From positions 66,175-130,174 of the forward strand of contig NZ_GL890773.1 of NCBI RefSeq assembly GCF_000211415.1: DNA of 64,000 bases, written 5' to 3'. The translations under genes and the position numbers were made by a program. Positions 1 through 10,607 of the stretch are shown in pieces. Source of the stretch: Enterobacter mori LMG 25706. Its GTDB lineage: Bacteria > Pseudomonadota > Gammaproteobacteria > Enterobacterales > Enterobacteriaceae. Under the pieces are notes generated by a model. The model saw only the letters and a program-made list of their open reading frames with translations, ran no database searches and had not been told where the DNA came from. The stretch's first letter is position 1; each line of letters opens with the position of its first letter.

Positions 1-21
1 ATTCACAACTCTTTCAAATAA

Positions 22-98
22 TGGGGTGGCTAATGGGATTCGAACCCACGACAACTGGAATCACAATCCAGGGCTCTACCAACTGAGCTATAGCCACC
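22..98 (-). tRNA. hisR: tRNA-His (GTG anticodon)
   Basis: Read on the minus strand this is a full 77-nt cloverleaf with the extra 5' G typical of tRNA-His. The anticodon is GTG, the T-loop reads GGTTCGAATCC, and CCA is encoded at the 3' end. It is the second tRNA of the argX-hisR-leuT-proM operon known in E. coli; leuT and proM would lie beyond the left edge. The promoter is shared with argX upstream. Confidence 0.98.
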
Positions 99-161
99 AC
101 TGTATTCTTTCACGCGGTACTGACTACTTCTCAGACCACCGCAGCTCTAGCACCGGGTTAA

Positions 162-238
<77 letters not shown>

Positions 239-259
239 TTAGCGCCGTTGCGGGGCTGG

Positions 260-288
260 ATATTACGTACCTCCGTCCCCGCTGTCTA
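260..288 (-). promoter_or_regulatory. sigma-70 promoter of the argX-hisR tRNA operon
   Basis: On the minus strand a -35 hexamer TAGACA (283-288) and a -10 hexamer TAATAT (260-265) are separated by exactly 17 bp. The bases just after the -10 element are GC-rich (CCAGCCCCG), the discriminator type linked to stringent control by ppGpp in stable RNA operons. It sits about 20 nt upstream of argX. The hexamers are seen directly; control by ppGpp is inferred from family knowledge. Confidence 0.75.
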
Positions 289-340
289 GTGCTTTTTTGA
301 AAAAAATGCGCGTTTGGTTATGGTTTGCACATTTTGCCGC

Positions 341-1726
341 TTATTCCTCCACTTTATGCGTGGTGGCGCGGCGACCCAGGCCAAAAAGCTTATATGCCGC
401 TGTGACGGCAGCCAGGAAGATCATCCCGACAAACAGCGACATGCGGGTATCTTCATTAAAGTACATCCCAATTAATACGCAAATCAGGAACGCCATCGTC
501 AAATAGTTCGCGTACGGGAACAAAATGGAGCGGAACGGATGGCTGGCGATCGCTTTTTTATGCGCATGACGGAAACGCAGCTGGCTAATCAGGATCACAA
601 ACCACGGAACCATGCCCGGCAGCACGCTGGCGCTATAAACGTAAACGAACACGCGCTGCGGATTCGGGATGATGTAATTCAGACATGAACCAATCAGCAG
701 GATCACTATCGATACTGCCACGCCCATAACCGGCACGCCCGCACGGGACACTTTCCCCATCGCCGCAGGCAGTTGGTTGTTTTTAGAAAGCGCGTAGAGC
801 ATGCGGCCACAGCTGTACATCCCGCTGTTGCAGCCAGAGAGCGCAGCCGTCAGCACCACGAAGTTAATAATCCCTGCCGCCGCCGTAATACCAATCTTCG
901 CGAAGGTTAAGACAAACGGGCTGCCGGTGGTGCCGATTTCGTTCCACGGGAAGATAGTCACGATAACGAAAATTGCGCCCACATAGAAAATCAGGATACG
1001 CCACAGCACTTTGCCCACCGCGCTACGCAGCGTGACCTGCGGGTTTTTCGCTTCACCGGCAGTAATACCGATCAGCTCAACGCCCTGATAAGAGGCGACA
1101 ACGATACAGAGCGCCGTCAGGAAGCCCTTCCAGCCACCCGCGAAGAAGCCACCGTTCTCGGTCAGGTTGCCGAAGCCAATCGCGTGCCCGCCGTTGCCGA
1201 AGCCAAAGAAAATAACCCCGAGACCCACGACAATCATCACGATAATGGTGGTGACTTTGATCATCGCAAACCAGAACTCGATCTCACCGTAGAGTCGCAC
1301 GGCAGCCAGGTTAGCCAGCGCCACCAACCCCACAGCAATGAGCGCAGGTATCCACTGGACCATGTCCGGGAACCAGAACTGCACGTAGACCCCTATCGCC
1401 GTGATTTCCGAGATGCCCACGGCCATCCACATAAACCAGTACGACCAGGCCGTAAGGTAGCCAAAGAACGGGCTCATATAGCGGTGCGCGTAAACGGCGA
1501 AAGAGCCGGTGACCGGCTCTAGGAAGAGCATTTCGCCCATTGAACGCATGATGAAGAAAACGAACAGCCCGGCGATGATGTACGCCAGTAATACGGAAGG
1601 ACCCGCCCATTTGAGCGTACTTGCGGAGCCCATGAACAGGCCAACGCCGATAGTGCCGCCCAGCGCTATCAATTCAATGTGTCGAGCTTCCAGCCCACGC
1701 TGTAGCTCCGGTTTTTTCTCTGCCAT
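341..1726 (-). CDS. yifK: threonine/serine permease ThrP (YifK)
   Basis: A 461-residue inner-membrane amino acid permease of the APC superfamily, AAT family, with about 12 hydrophobic segments. The first membrane segment holds the family signature [15 protein letters not shown] (residues about 22-36). Length and sequence match E. coli YifK, now called ThrP and reported to take up threonine and serine by proton symport. It lies between wecG and argX as in E. coli, with 196 nt upstream for its own promoter. In Salmonella yifK mRNA is repressed by the small RNAs GcvB and DapZ and by Lrp; I did not verify those sites here. Confidence 0.95.
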   Translation of the reverse strand: MAEKKPELQRGLEARHIELIALGGTIGVGLFMGSASTLKWAGPSVLLAYIIAGLFVFFIMRSMGEMLFLEPVTGSFAVYAHRYMSPFFGYLTAWSYWFMWMAVGISEITAIGVYVQFWFPDMVQWIPALIAVGLVALANLAAVRLYGEIEFWFAMIKVTTIIVMIVVGLGVIFFGFGNGGHAIGFGNLTENGGFFAGGWKGFLTALCIVVASYQGVELIGITAGEAKNPQVTLRSAVGKVLWRILIFYVGAIFVIVTIFPWNEIGTTGSPFVLTFAKIGITAAAGIINFVVLTAALSGCNSGMYSCGRMLYALSKNNQLPAAMGKVSRAGVPVMGVAVSIVILLIGSCLNYIIPNPQRVFVYVYSASVLPGMVPWFVILISQLRFRHAHKKAIASHPFRSILFPYANYLTMAFLICVLIGMYFNEDTRMSLFVGMIFLAAVTAAYKLFGLGRRATTHKVEE

Positions 1727-1833
1727 AAATCCTCGGTTGTGTCTGCTGTTTACCGGCTTAAGCCAGTTATTGTTTTTTAGGGGAACTAAAATACGGTGCG
1801 AATGGTTTCTTAAATTCTGCTAAATGGCAAACG

Positions 1834-1856
1834 ATGCATTAAAAAAATGAATGCAT
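1834..1856. repeat. AT-rich inverted repeat upstream of yifK
   Basis: ATGCATT (1834-1840) and AATGCAT (1850-1856) are exact inverted copies flanking a nine-base centre that contains seven A residues. The element lies in the 196-nt gap between wecG and yifK, about 110 nt before the yifK start. It could be an operator, for example for Lrp, or a weak terminator after wecG; nothing in the sequence decides this. Confidence 0.5.
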
Positions 1857-1922
1857 TGCACAGATTAGCAGCAGTATTGCAGGGGAGTTGCAGCGCGAAC
1901 AGCATATCGCGCTACATTTTGA

Positions 1923-2663
1923 TTACATTTTACCGGTGTAGTGCCAGGCGAGATAGCGCAGCAGACGGATCTGCCGTTTGATACGCGTCGGTTGTGATAA
2001 CAGACGATACAGCCACTCCAGGCCGAGGTTTTGCCAGACTTTCGGTGCGCGCTTAACGTGGCCGGTAAAGACGTCGTAGGTGCCACCAACGCCCATGTAC
2101 AGGGCATCCGGGCAGACCAGACGGCAATCGCGCATCAGGATCTCCTGACGCGGCGAGCCCATCGCCACGGTAACAATTTTCGCCCCGCTGTCGCGCACGC
2201 GTTCAAACAGCGCCTGCCGATCCTCAGGTTTAAAATAGCCGTCCTGGCTACCCACAATGTTAACATTCCACTGGCTACGCAGCTTCTGCTCCGTCTGGGC
2301 CAGCACCTCCGGCTTACCGCCGATCAGGAAGACCGGCGTGCCTTCCGCTCCCGCGCGCGCCATGAGCTGCTCCCAGAGGTCAGCCCCCGCCACGCGTGAA
2401 ACATTAGCGCCAGGATACTTTTTGCGGATAGAGCGCACGACGCTGATGCCGTCTGCGTACTTGAATTCGGCGGCGATAATCAGGTCTTTCACTTCCGCGT
2501 TATCTTCAACCGCGAGCATTTTTTCCGCATTGATGGCCACCAGCGTGCCCGATTTCATCTGCCCGTCCGAGAACAGAAAACCCAGCGCGTGTTGCATATC
2601 ACGCCAGCCTATAAGCTGTAGACCACGCAGCGCATAGCGCGGCGCAGAAGTTGTGTCAGTCAT
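1923..2663 (-). CDS. wecG: lipopolysaccharide N-acetylmannosaminouronosyltransferase WecG
   Basis: A 246-residue glycosyltransferase of the WecG/TagA/CpsF family (GT26), the same length as E. coli WecG (RffM). It transfers ManNAcA from UDP-ManNAcA to GlcNAc-PP-undecaprenol (lipid I) on the cytoplasmic face to make lipid II of enterobacterial common antigen. Family blocks visible are the RIKQ/YRLL region near the C-terminus and the [11 protein letters not shown] block near residue 165. It is the last gene of the wec operon, 12 nt after wzyE, so it is very likely co-transcribed. Confidence 0.97.
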   Translation of the reverse strand: MTDTTSAPRYALRGLQLIGWRDMQHALGFLFSDGQMKSGTLVAINAEKMLAVEDNAEVKDLIIAAEFKYADGISVVRSIRKKYPGANVSRVAGADLWEQLMARAGAEGTPVFLIGGKPEVLAQTEQKLRSQWNVNIVGSQDGYFKPEDRQALFERVRDSGAKIVTVAMGSPRQEILMRDCRLVCPDALYMGVGGTYDVFTGHVKRAPKVWQNLGLEWLYRLLSQPTRIKRQIRLLRYLAWHYTGKM

Positions 2664-2675
2664 TACACTCCCTAC

Positions 2676-4028
2676 TCAGACTTGCGACAGCGTTGTGCTG
2701 CCCTGATGCTCGCGTCGGTGGACAAGCCCTACGCTGTCAAACAGCCAGTACAACAGTTTTGCCAGCACCAGACACACACCGAAAACGACCATGAAGAACA
2801 CCACGCGCGAGACGAACGAATCCAGCCCCTCGCGTGCCAGAACAATCATATTGAAAATGGCACCAAAGCAAAAACTGTGCAAAATAGCCGCCTTGTAGCG
2901 GTTGGTCTCTTCGTTACCGAGCGTGTAAAGCCAGTCGAACCACTTAATGATCAACCCAACCGCAATCGCGCCAGGCAGGATAAACCACGCACCGCCCATC
3001 ACGACCAGCGAGCCAATCAGCGTTGGCGAGATCGCCAGGCCAGAATGGTTGTTCAGCACTTCCCAGGTAAAGTAGTTCGCCGTATTGAGCACCACGCCCG
3101 GACGGTCCGGCCACAGCCAGGTCGGAATAAAGACGTAGAAGTCGCGGGCAATGGGTGCCAGCCCCTGGAAGTCGATCTTGTCGTAGTTTTGCAGCAGCAA
3201 CGCCAGGTTTTCCCACGGCGAGAAGGTGTCGCGCGTGAGGTAGAGGAAGGTGTAAAACGCTTCGTCACCGGCAACGTTTAACCCATAGCGCTTCAGCGCC
3301 AGCCAGAACATTCCCACAATGCCAAATACGCCTGCCGCCGCCAGCATCCACAGGGAGATCCACCCGCGAATGATGCCGATAAACAGGAAGATGGCGAAGG
3401 CGATAATAATGTTGCCGCGCGTCCCACCCACAATCATATAGGTCAGGATGCCGAAGGCGACGGTACTCACGAGGAAAAACAGCCACGCCTTGCTGTCCTG
3501 GCGCAGGAAAAAGACCACCAGCATCGCCGGAATGAAGAAGTAGAAGAAACGCTTGAGCGCCACACCTGACACTTCAGCAGAGAAAATCTGGCTGTAGGAC
3601 TGGAGCTTAAACAGCAGGAAGCCGTTATGCATGAAGAAGATGCCGACGCTGACCAGCGCGATAGTCATCAGCATCACCCACGTAAGGTGCGTCTCCACCC
3701 GGTTCATGGTGAAAATCGGTCGCCGTGGCGCGGACGCTGTCGCTGAGCGCAGGCGCGTTTTATAGGTGACGTAGTAGACGGCGTAGAAGCAGGTTGCGGA
3801 GAGCAGCGCCTGCAGCAAAATTTCCGGCGGGGCAACGGCCACATCAAAACGGAAAACCAGAATACTGGTCAGCGGGAAGCCGAAGTAAAAGGTCAGCAAA
3901 AACAGCAGCGAGAAGAAGACGTTGAAGTTAAAGCGCACGCGACGAAACTCAAACCAGGTGAGCGTGGCGATAAACAGCGTGCTCAGCAGCCAAACCACCA
4001 ACAAGCCGCTAAATTGCAACTGGCTCAT
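2676..4028 (-). CDS. wzyE: enterobacterial common antigen polymerase WzyE
   Basis: A 450-residue polytopic inner-membrane protein, equal in length to E. coli WzyE. It joins lipid III trisaccharide units into the common antigen chain at the periplasmic face, working with WzxE and WzzE. The start is MSQLQFSG at 4028, giving a 4-base ATGA overlap with the wecF stop. A longer frame adds 13 residues to the N-terminus, but they lie within wecF and lack support from the family. About 11 hydrophobic segments are visible. Confidence 0.96.
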   Translation of the reverse strand: MSQLQFSGLLVVWLLSTLFIATLTWFEFRRVRFNFNVFFSLLFLLTFYFGFPLTSILVFRFDVAVAPPEILLQALLSATCFYAVYYVTYKTRLRSATASAPRRPIFTMNRVETHLTWVMLMTIALVSVGIFFMHNGFLLFKLQSYSQIFSAEVSGVALKRFFYFFIPAMLVVFFLRQDSKAWLFFLVSTVAFGILTYMIVGGTRGNIIIAFAIFLFIGIIRGWISLWMLAAAGVFGIVGMFWLALKRYGLNVAGDEAFYTFLYLTRDTFSPWENLALLLQNYDKIDFQGLAPIARDFYVFIPTWLWPDRPGVVLNTANYFTWEVLNNHSGLAISPTLIGSLVVMGGAWFILPGAIAVGLIIKWFDWLYTLGNEETNRYKAAILHSFCFGAIFNMIVLAREGLDSFVSRVVFFMVVFGVCLVLAKLLYWLFDSVGLVHRREHQGSTTLSQV

Positions 4029-5104
4029 GCGTTGTCTCCTGCAGCGATACGCAGCGCGCGGTGCCACGGCGTGAGGTAGTTCGGGCTAAAGAAGTCGATG
4101 CTATTTTTATCCACCAGCGCCAGCTGACGCTGCGCTTCCCGCACGATATCGCTGTTCAGCGTGTCCGAGGTAAACAATACCGGAATATGCTGCTCGGTCA
4201 TATCCTGCCAGAACGGGTTTTCGCGGTTCAGCACGCACGGAACGCCTGCCTGGATAAGCAGACATAAGGTACCAATCCCCTGCTGACGGGCAAATATAAA
4301 ATAACCCAGGTCGCACTGTCTCAGGAGTGCGAGATAGTCATCAAATTCCAGCTTATCCTGCAGAATATTCACATGCTCAGCGCTGAATAACGCCAGCGCC
4401 TGCTGACGGACCTCAGCGATGTAGGCGTCGTTATTCGCCGGGTAGCCCATTGGCACTACCACGTTCACCGTATCGCCAAACTGCTGATGCACCGCCCGGA
4501 GCGCCGCAACATGTTCGTTACTGCGATCCCCGGAGTTCCCCACCAGAATCGTCAGTTTGCCCTCGCGCAGCGTATCGTTCGCCATATTGTTCAGCGCCGG
4601 GTTCATGCGGGTCGGGAAATAGAGCAGCTCACCGCGCACGTTCGGATGCCGTTCAGCAAAGTAGTTAAGATCACCACGGGTCGCGAACACGCAGCCCACG
4701 CGCCCCTGAGCCATACGGCGCAGCGGATAGAAAAGGCGGAACTTCCAGCCGCGCGACACTTCATAGAGATCGGCGCCCCAGATATGCCAGCTACACTGGG
4801 AAGGCTTTATCCCGCCGCTCAGCAGAGCCATCCACAGGCCCGTATTGAACTGCCCATGGAAGAAGAAGCGTTGTTCACGATCGGCTTTTGCCTTCGCGAT
4901 GACCGCTTTCGCCAGCGCGGCTTTATCTGGCCAGAAGGTGATGTTAAGCGCCGGACACGCCGCGCCCAGGCCATTGTCCTGACCTGCAACCATAAACTCG
5001 CGCGCATCAGGATTGCCCGACGCCAGCTCATCGTTGAAGAACCGCAGTACGGTCTGGTTATGGTGTGGGATGTCCGCCCCCAGGATGTGAATCAGTGCAG
5101 TCAT
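4025..5104 (-). CDS. wecF: TDP-Fuc4NAc:lipid II Fuc4NAc transferase WecF
   Basis: A 359-residue GT56-family enzyme matching E. coli WecF (RffT) end to end. It adds 4-acetamido-4,6-dideoxygalactose from dTDP-Fuc4NAc to lipid II, making lipid III, the complete repeat unit. A typical block is [11 protein letters not shown] (about residues 105-115). It overlaps wzxE by 4 bases (ATGA) and wzyE by 4 bases, showing tight translational coupling within the wec operon. Confidence 0.97.
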   Translation of the reverse strand: MTALIHILGADIPHHNQTVLRFFNDELASGNPDAREFMVAGQDNGLGAACPALNITFWPDKAALAKAVIAKAKADREQRFFFHGQFNTGLWMALLSGGIKPSQCSWHIWGADLYEVSRGWKFRLFYPLRRMAQGRVGCVFATRGDLNYFAERHPNVRGELLYFPTRMNPALNNMANDTLREGKLTILVGNSGDRSNEHVAALRAVHQQFGDTVNVVVPMGYPANNDAYIAEVRQQALALFSAEHVNILQDKLEFDDYLALLRQCDLGYFIFARQQGIGTLCLLIQAGVPCVLNRENPFWQDMTEQHIPVLFTSDTLNSDIVREAQRQLALVDKNSIDFFSPNYLTPWHRALRIAAGDNA

Positions 5105-6351
5105 GCGCGTTTACGCCAAAGTAAAAATACGCCGCAACAGGCAGCGAAATAAACGATATAAGTTGCCATATAGGCCTGAGCAGCCCCCAGCGCGCCGTGC
5201 GAAGGGATCAGCCAGTGAGAGAACGCCGTCAGCAGTGCAAACTGACTAATCTCCGCCAGGATATACAACCGCAGCGAGGCTTTCGCAATCACCAGATAAC
5301 CGAAAACGTAAGCGCCGACTTTCAACACATCGCCTACCAGCTGCCAGGCGAACAGATCGCGCATGGCGATAAACTTTGCCGAGAAGAGCAGCCAGATGGC
5401 GACATCACGTAATAACCAGACGGTAAAGCTGGCGGCCGCCACGGCAGGGAGCACAAAACGCAATGAGCGGAAAATCTCGCGGGTAATATCCTTTTTTACG
5501 GTCAGCCGGGATAAGGTTGGCAGCAAATAGACGCTAAAGGAAGCCGTTATAAATTGGAGGTAGGCATCGGAAATGCTGCTCACGCCCTGCCAAATCCCGA
5601 CTTCATCCCAACTGTAATGCGCAGCCAGCAGGTTTCGCATCATGACGTAGGCCACCGGAAGCGTCACCGAAGTGATGAGCGCCATCAGGGTAAATTTGCC
5701 TAACTGCCCCGCCAGCATCTTGTCCCACTGCGGTTTCAGGTAACGTAGCGGGATGACCCCTCTGCGCATCAGCATAAACGCCGCCGGAACGACAACCAGA
5801 GCAGGCACGAGCGCCAGCCCCAGCAGTGCGCCCTCATAGCCACCCAGACGATAGCAGAAATAATAGGCAATCACACCGATGACGCTTCCCAGGATCAGCG
5901 CCAGCGCATTGCCCGCCGCATCACGGAAGCCCTTCATCAGTGCCAGCAGCAGGTTGGCCCAGGCAATCCCCATCTGAACCAGCGCAACCAGACGAACCAG
6001 CCCCTGATACTGCGTGTGTCCAAACAGCCCCTGGCTAATCGGTGCCGCCGCCAGTAAAAACACAACGGCCAGCAGCGTGGAAAATCCCAGGACCATGGCC
6101 GAGGACGTTCCCACAACCGTGCGCAGTTTTTCGGCATCATCATGATGCTGAGCCACGTATTTGGTGACGCCGTTAAATATTCCCGCCCCGGCCAACACGC
6201 CGAGTACCGTGACCAGCTGGCGGAAATTGCCCGCCAGCCCGACGCCCGACGGGCCGAATGAGACAGCCAGCAACTTGACGACCAGCAATCCGGCACCAAT
6301 TTTTACAAGGGTGGACGCAGCCGTCCACACCGATGCTTTTGCCAGAGACAT
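5101..6351 (-). CDS. wzxE: lipid III flippase WzxE
   Basis: A 416-residue membrane protein with about 12 predicted transmembrane segments, of the MOP/polysaccharide transporter family and equal in length to E. coli WzxE. It moves undecaprenyl-linked lipid III across the inner membrane for polymerisation by WzyE. It starts 1 base downstream of the wecE stop and its own stop overlaps wecF, so it belongs to the operon. Confidence 0.97.
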   Translation of the reverse strand: MSLAKASVWTAASTLVKIGAGLLVVKLLAVSFGPSGVGLAGNFRQLVTVLGVLAGAGIFNGVTKYVAQHHDDAEKLRTVVGTSSAMVLGFSTLLAVVFLLAAAPISQGLFGHTQYQGLVRLVALVQMGIAWANLLLALMKGFRDAAGNALALILGSVIGVIAYYFCYRLGGYEGALLGLALVPALVVVPAAFMLMRRGVIPLRYLKPQWDKMLAGQLGKFTLMALITSVTLPVAYVMMRNLLAAHYSWDEVGIWQGVSSISDAYLQFITASFSVYLLPTLSRLTVKKDITREIFRSLRFVLPAVAAASFTVWLLRDVAIWLLFSAKFIAMRDLFAWQLVGDVLKVGAYVFGYLVIAKASLRLYILAEISQFALLTAFSHWLIPSHGALGAAQAYMATYIVYFAACCGVFLLWRKRA

Positions 6352-6352
6352 A

Positions 6353-7483
6353 TCAGCCGAAATAACTCAGAAGGGTATTGATCACCGTGCGTTGATTAAC
6401 GGGTGCGAGGTTGTAGAACAGAGGCAGGCGGAGCAAACGCTCGCTCTCTTTGGTGGTGTAACGGTCTTCGCCCGCGAATACGCCAAACGCTTCTCCAGCC
6501 GGGCTGGAGTGCAGCGGAATGTAGTGGAATACCGCCAGAATCTCAGCCTCTTTCAGCCAGGCAATCAGGCTGCTGCGATCGTCGTTATCGCGCAGCTTGA
6601 TGTAAAACATATGGGCGTTGTGGACGCAGTCTGCCGGGATCGTCGGCAGTTCAATACGCCCGGCTTTCGCCAGCGGCTCCAGCGCGTCGTAGTAGGTTTG
6701 CCACAGGGACAGGCGCTGCAGATTAATACGCTCCGCCGCCTCCAGCTGCGCCCAAAGATATGCGGCCTGCAGATCGGCCATCAGGTAACTTGAGCCGATA
6801 TCGCGCCAGGTGTACTTGTCGACCTGACCACGGAAGAACTGGCTGCGGTTGGTACCTTTTTCGCGGATCACCTCGGCACGCTCCACCAGCGCACGGTCGT
6901 TAATCAGCGTCGCCCCACCCTCACCGCCTGCGGTGTAGTTTTTGGTTTCGTGGAAGCTAAAGCAGCCGATGTGGCCGATCGTGCCCAGCGCGCGCCCTTT
7001 GTAGGTGGACATCACGCCCTGCGCGGCGTCTTCCACCACGAACAGGTTGTGCTTTTTGGCGATCGCCATAATCGTGTCCATTTCGCACGCCACGCCCGCA
7101 TAATGAACCGGGACAATCGCGCGCGTTTTGTCGGTGATCGCCGCTTCAATCAGCGTTTCGTCGATGTTCATGGTATCCGGACGGATATCCACAAAGACAA
7201 TTTTCGCCCCGCGCAGGACAAACGCGTTCGCCGTAGAGACAAAGGTATAACTCGGCATGATCACTTCATCGCCGGGCTGGATGTCCAGCAGCAGTGCGGC
7301 CATCTCCAGGGAGGCCGTACAGGATGGCGTCAGCAGCACTTTGGCGCTGTGAAAACGCTGCTCCATCCACTGCTGGCAGCGACGGGTAAAACCGCCGTCG
7401 CCGCAAAGTTTGCCGCTGCCCATGGCAGCCTGCATATAGTCGAGTTCCGTCCCCACGACGGGTGGTGCGTTAAATGGAATCAT
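6353..7483 (-). CDS. wecE: dTDP-4-amino-4,6-dideoxygalactose transaminase WecE
   Basis: A 376-residue PLP-dependent aminotransferase of the DegT/DnrJ/EryC1 family. It makes dTDP-Fuc4N from dTDP-4-keto-6-deoxyglucose with glutamate as donor. The PLP-lysine region is seen in SFHETKNYTAGGEGG (about residues 174-188). I chose the ATG at 7483 (MIPFNAPP, as in E. coli) because AGGTGA lies just upstream; a frame opening at 7537 would extend into wecD. Its substrate is normally made by RffH and RffG, whose genes are not in this operon. Confidence 0.96.
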   Translation of the reverse strand: MIPFNAPPVVGTELDYMQAAMGSGKLCGDGGFTRRCQQWMEQRFHSAKVLLTPSCTASLEMAALLLDIQPGDEVIMPSYTFVSTANAFVLRGAKIVFVDIRPDTMNIDETLIEAAITDKTRAIVPVHYAGVACEMDTIMAIAKKHNLFVVEDAAQGVMSTYKGRALGTIGHIGCFSFHETKNYTAGGEGGATLINDRALVERAEVIREKGTNRSQFFRGQVDKYTWRDIGSSYLMADLQAAYLWAQLEAAERINLQRLSLWQTYYDALEPLAKAGRIELPTIPADCVHNAHMFYIKLRDNDDRSSLIAWLKEAEILAVFHYIPLHSSPAGEAFGVFAGEDRYTTKESERLLRLPLFYNLAPVNQRTVINTLLSYFG

Positions 7484-7487
7484 CATG

Positions 7488-8171
7488 TCACCTGTATAAC
7501 CAGTAAGCGGTGGCGTCGACGTTGGCCCCACTCGCAATATAACGTTTAAGCGCGGCGGTGTTGCCCATCTGGGTCGCCACCCGCAGCGTCGATAACTGTT
7601 CCTGCTCAGCCCAGTGCAGCGCGGCCTTCATGAGTTTCTTACCCATGCCGCGTCCGGCGAGTAAGCCGATACGCGCGTCCTGCTCATTCACCTTACGCAG
7701 GGAGACAAAGCCCTGAATCTGTCCATCCACCGCGCGGAAAACCAGACACACGTGGTCGAACGTGCCTTTTACCGCATTTTCAATCCATTGAGCATAAAAA
7801 CGGCTGCTGTCCTCAGGCTTATACCAGGGAGCACGAAAGCGGCTTTGGGCAAAGGCCTGCGCCGCCATCTGGCGCAGCGCGGGAATGTCCTGCTCTGCTG
7901 CAATTTCTGCGCCTGCCGACGGGTGGCGGGAAACCGTTATGTAGAGATCAACCTCGCCTTCGACCAGCTGAAAACCATGTTGCTGCAGCGCATCCAGCAG
8001 ATCGGCACGGCCCGCCGGGATCTTCGCCTGCACGCGCGGCCAGGCCGCGAAGTCGGACGCCTGCAAAGCAGGCGCATCGTCACGCAGACGAACAATCGCC
8101 GAAGGCCGGGCAAAAAAAGTGCTTTCCCACTCAAGGGCTTCCAGCACGCCGTTGAGTTGACTCAACGCCAC
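7488..8171 (-). CDS. wecD: dTDP-4-amino-4,6-dideoxy-D-galactose acyltransferase WecD
   Basis: A 227-residue GNAT-type N-acetyltransferase that acetylates dTDP-Fuc4N with acetyl-CoA to give dTDP-Fuc4NAc. The acetyl-CoA loop is seen as [15 protein letters not shown] (about residues 165-180). The C-terminus TAYWLYR matches E. coli WecD. It overlaps the end of wecC by 10 bases; in E. coli two genes (rffG and rffH) lie between them. Upstream start choices within a few codons remain open, since the N-terminal 10 residues differ from E. coli. Confidence 0.95.
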   Translation of the reverse strand: MALSQLNGVLEALEWESTFFARPSAIVRLRDDAPALQASDFAAWPRVQAKIPAGRADLLDALQQHGFQLVEGEVDLYITVSRHPSAGAEIAAEQDIPALRQMAAQAFAQSRFRAPWYKPEDSSRFYAQWIENAVKGTFDHVCLVFRAVDGQIQGFVSLRKVNEQDARIGLLAGRGMGKKLMKAALHWAEQEQLSTLRVATQMGNTAALKRYIASGANVDATAYWLYR

Positions 8172-9424
8172 ACGCCTTTGGTATCAACCACATACTTCTG
8201 GGACACAGTCTTACCGGGGATCGCTTTGAACGCATTGTGATCCACCAGCAGCACCAGCACATCCGCCGTCGCCAACGCATCGTTTAGCGCGGTCAGCGTA
8301 CAATGGCCCGCCAGCTTCGCTGGCAGCTCATGGATATTCGGCTCAACCACAAGCGTCTCACCGCTGTGCCATCCTGCGATCATCTCAGCAATTTCCATCG
8401 CCGGGCTTTCGCGCAGATCGTCAATGTTCGGTTTAAAGGCCAGGCCAAAGCAGGCAATTTTCAGCTCGCTGGCGCGCTTGCCGCTTTCAGCCAGACAATC
8501 CGCCACCGTCGCTTTTACCTGATTGAGTACCCAGTGAGGTTTGCTGTCGTTGACTTCACGCGCGGTGCGGATCAGGCGCGCCTGATCGGGGTTTTGCGCC
8601 ACGATAAACCAGGGATCGACGGCGATGCAGTGACCGCCCACGCCCGGACCCGGCTGGAGAATGTTGACGCGTGGATGGCGATTCGCAAGGCTAATCAGCT
8701 CCCAGACGTTAATCCCCTGATCGGCACAAATCAGTGACAGTTCGTTCGCAAAGGCGATGTTAACGTCGCGGAAGCTGTTTTCGGTCAGTTTGCACATCTC
8801 GGCGGTGCGGGGGTTGGTCACCACGCATTCGCCTTCAAGGAAAATCTTATACAACTCGCTGGCGCGCGCGGAACATACCGGCGTCATGCCGCCAATCACG
8901 CGGTCGTTTTTAATCAGCTCGACCATGACCTGACCCGGCAGCACACGCTCCGGACAGTAGGCGATATTAATATCGGCCTGCTCACCCGCCTGCTGTGGGA
9001 AGGTTAAATCTGGACGGGCTTCTGCCAGCCACTGGGCCATCTGCTCGGTAGCGCCCACCGGAGACGTGGACTCGAGGATCACCAACGCCCCTTTTTTCAA
9101 CACAGGCGCGATAGATTTTGCTGCCGCCTCAACGTAAACCATGTCGGGCTCATGATCGCCTTTAAATGGCGTCGGAACCGCAATCAGAAAGGCATCGGCG
9201 TCGACCGGCGTGATGCTGGCGCGCAGGAATCCCCCGTCGACGGCCTTTTTCACCACGAGGTCGAGATCGGGCTCCACAATATGAATTTCGCCACGGTTAA
9301 TGGTGTCCACTGCGCGCGCATTGATGTCGACGCCTACAACCTGCTTTTGACGAGAGGCAAAGGCCGCCGCAGTAGGCAGTCCAATGTAGCCAAGACCCAC
9401 GACAGAGATGGTAGTAAAACTCAT
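8162..9424 (-). CDS. wecC: UDP-N-acetyl-D-mannosamine dehydrogenase WecC
   Basis: A 420-residue NAD-dependent dehydrogenase of the UDP-glucose/GDP-mannose dehydrogenase family that oxidises UDP-ManNAc to UDP-ManNAcA. It shows an N-terminal Rossmann motif [13 protein letters not shown] (residues 8-20) and the catalytic-cysteine block [11 protein letters not shown] (about residues 260-270). It overlaps wecB by 4 bases. The 3' end runs directly into wecD, the site where rffGH is missing. Confidence 0.97.
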   Translation of the reverse strand: MSFTTISVVGLGYIGLPTAAAFASRQKQVVGVDINARAVDTINRGEIHIVEPDLDLVVKKAVDGGFLRASITPVDADAFLIAVPTPFKGDHEPDMVYVEAAAKSIAPVLKKGALVILESTSPVGATEQMAQWLAEARPDLTFPQQAGEQADINIAYCPERVLPGQVMVELIKNDRVIGGMTPVCSARASELYKIFLEGECVVTNPRTAEMCKLTENSFRDVNIAFANELSLICADQGINVWELISLANRHPRVNILQPGPGVGGHCIAVDPWFIVAQNPDQARLIRTAREVNDSKPHWVLNQVKATVADCLAESGKRASELKIACFGLAFKPNIDDLRESPAMEIAEMIAGWHSGETLVVEPNIHELPAKLAGHCTLTALNDALATADVLVLLVDHNAFKAIPGKTVSQKYVVDTKGVWR

Positions 9425-10551
9425 AGCGTTACCCGATTGTGTTTAAGTGCATGCAAAATACGACCACAAGACTGCCCATCACCATACGGGTTATGGGCGC
9501 GGCTCATCGCCTGATACTCTTCTTCATCGTGCAGCAGGCGCGTCACCTCGTCGACGATCCGGCGCATATCCGTGCCCACCAGACGTACCGTGCCCGCTTT
9601 TACCGCTTCCGGGCGCTCGGTGGTTTCACGCATGACCAGCACCGGTTTGCCGAGAGACGGCGCTTCTTCCTGAATCCCGCCGGAATCGGTGAGGATCAGC
9701 CAGGCGTGATTCATCAGCCAGACGAATGGCATGTAGTCCTGCGGTTCGATCAGAAGGACATTATCCACATGACCCAGAATACGGTTCACCGGCTCGCTGA
9801 CGTTAGGATTGAGGTGTACCGGATAGACAATCTGCACATCTTCATTCTGCGCGGCAATCTCAGCCAGCGCGTGGCAGATTTGCTCAAAGCCGCGACCAAA
9901 ACTTTCGCGACGGTGGCCCGTCACCAGGATCGTTTTCTTGCCGTTATGCAGGAAAGGATAGCGCGCAGCGAGTTCTGCCTGCAGATCGGTGTTCGCCAGC
10001 ACGCGGTCACGTACCCAGATCAGCGCATCGATAACCGTATTCCCGGTGACAAAGATCTTATTGTCGGCAATATTTTCCCGCAGCAGGTTCTGACGCGAGT
10101 TTTCAGTTGGCGCAAAGTGGTACATCGCCAGATGTCCGGTAAGCGTGCGGTTGGCCTCTTCCGGCCAGGGCGAGTAAAGGTTGCCCGTGCGCAGGCCCGC
10201 TTCAACATGACCAACGGGAATACGCTGATAGAATGCAGCCAGGCTGGTCGCCACGGTGGTCGTGGTGTCACCATGAACCAGCACCACATCAGGTTTGAAG
10301 GATTCCAGAATAGGCTTCAATTCTTGCAGAATACGGCAGGTGATCTCCGTCAACCCCTGCCCCGGTTTCATAATATTGAGATCGTAATCCGGGACGATAG
10401 AAAAGAGAGTTAAGACCTGATCGAGCATCTCCCGGTGCTGGGCAGTCACGCATACTTTTGCTTCAATATCAGGATCTCTGGCCAGCGCATGAACCAGAGG
10501 CGCCATCTTGATGGCCTCCGGCCTGGTGCCAAATACGGTTAGTACTTTCAC
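9421..10551 (-). CDS. wecB: UDP-N-acetylglucosamine 2-epimerase WecB
   Basis: A 376-residue non-hydrolysing epimerase that interconverts UDP-GlcNAc and UDP-ManNAc and supplies the ManNAcA branch of common antigen synthesis. It shows the family N-terminus [14 protein letters not shown] (residues 5-18), a VHGDTTT block and the ligand-binding block [18 protein letters not shown]. Length equals E. coli WecB. It is separated from wzzE by 56 nt that contain a strong hairpin, the only sizeable gap inside the operon. Confidence 0.97.
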   Translation of the reverse strand: MKVLTVFGTRPEAIKMAPLVHALARDPDIEAKVCVTAQHREMLDQVLTLFSIVPDYDLNIMKPGQGLTEITCRILQELKPILESFKPDVVLVHGDTTTTVATSLAAFYQRIPVGHVEAGLRTGNLYSPWPEEANRTLTGHLAMYHFAPTENSRQNLLRENIADNKIFVTGNTVIDALIWVRDRVLANTDLQAELAARYPFLHNGKKTILVTGHRRESFGRGFEQICHALAEIAAQNEDVQIVYPVHLNPNVSEPVNRILGHVDNVLLIEPQDYMPFVWLMNHAWLILTDSGGIQEEAPSLGKPVLVMRETTERPEAVKAGTVRLVGTDMRRIVDEVTRLLHDEEEYQAMSRAHNPYGDGQSCGRILHALKHNRVTL

Positions 10552-10571
10552 ATCGATTCTCTTCGATTAGG

Positions 10572-10595
10572 CGATGAAGGCCGTAGCCTTCATCG
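10572..10595. other. perfect 10-bp hairpin between wzzE and wecB
   Basis: CGATGAAGGC (10572-10581) and GCCTTCATCG (10586-10595) pair perfectly around the four bases CGTA. The element lies inside the wec operon, 20 nt upstream of the wecB start on the minus strand. No U-tract follows, so it is not a standard terminator. It may stabilise or process the mRNA, or set the ratio of wzzE to downstream products; that is inference. Confidence 0.65.
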
Positions 10596-10607
10596 TAGAC
10601 GGCGTTC

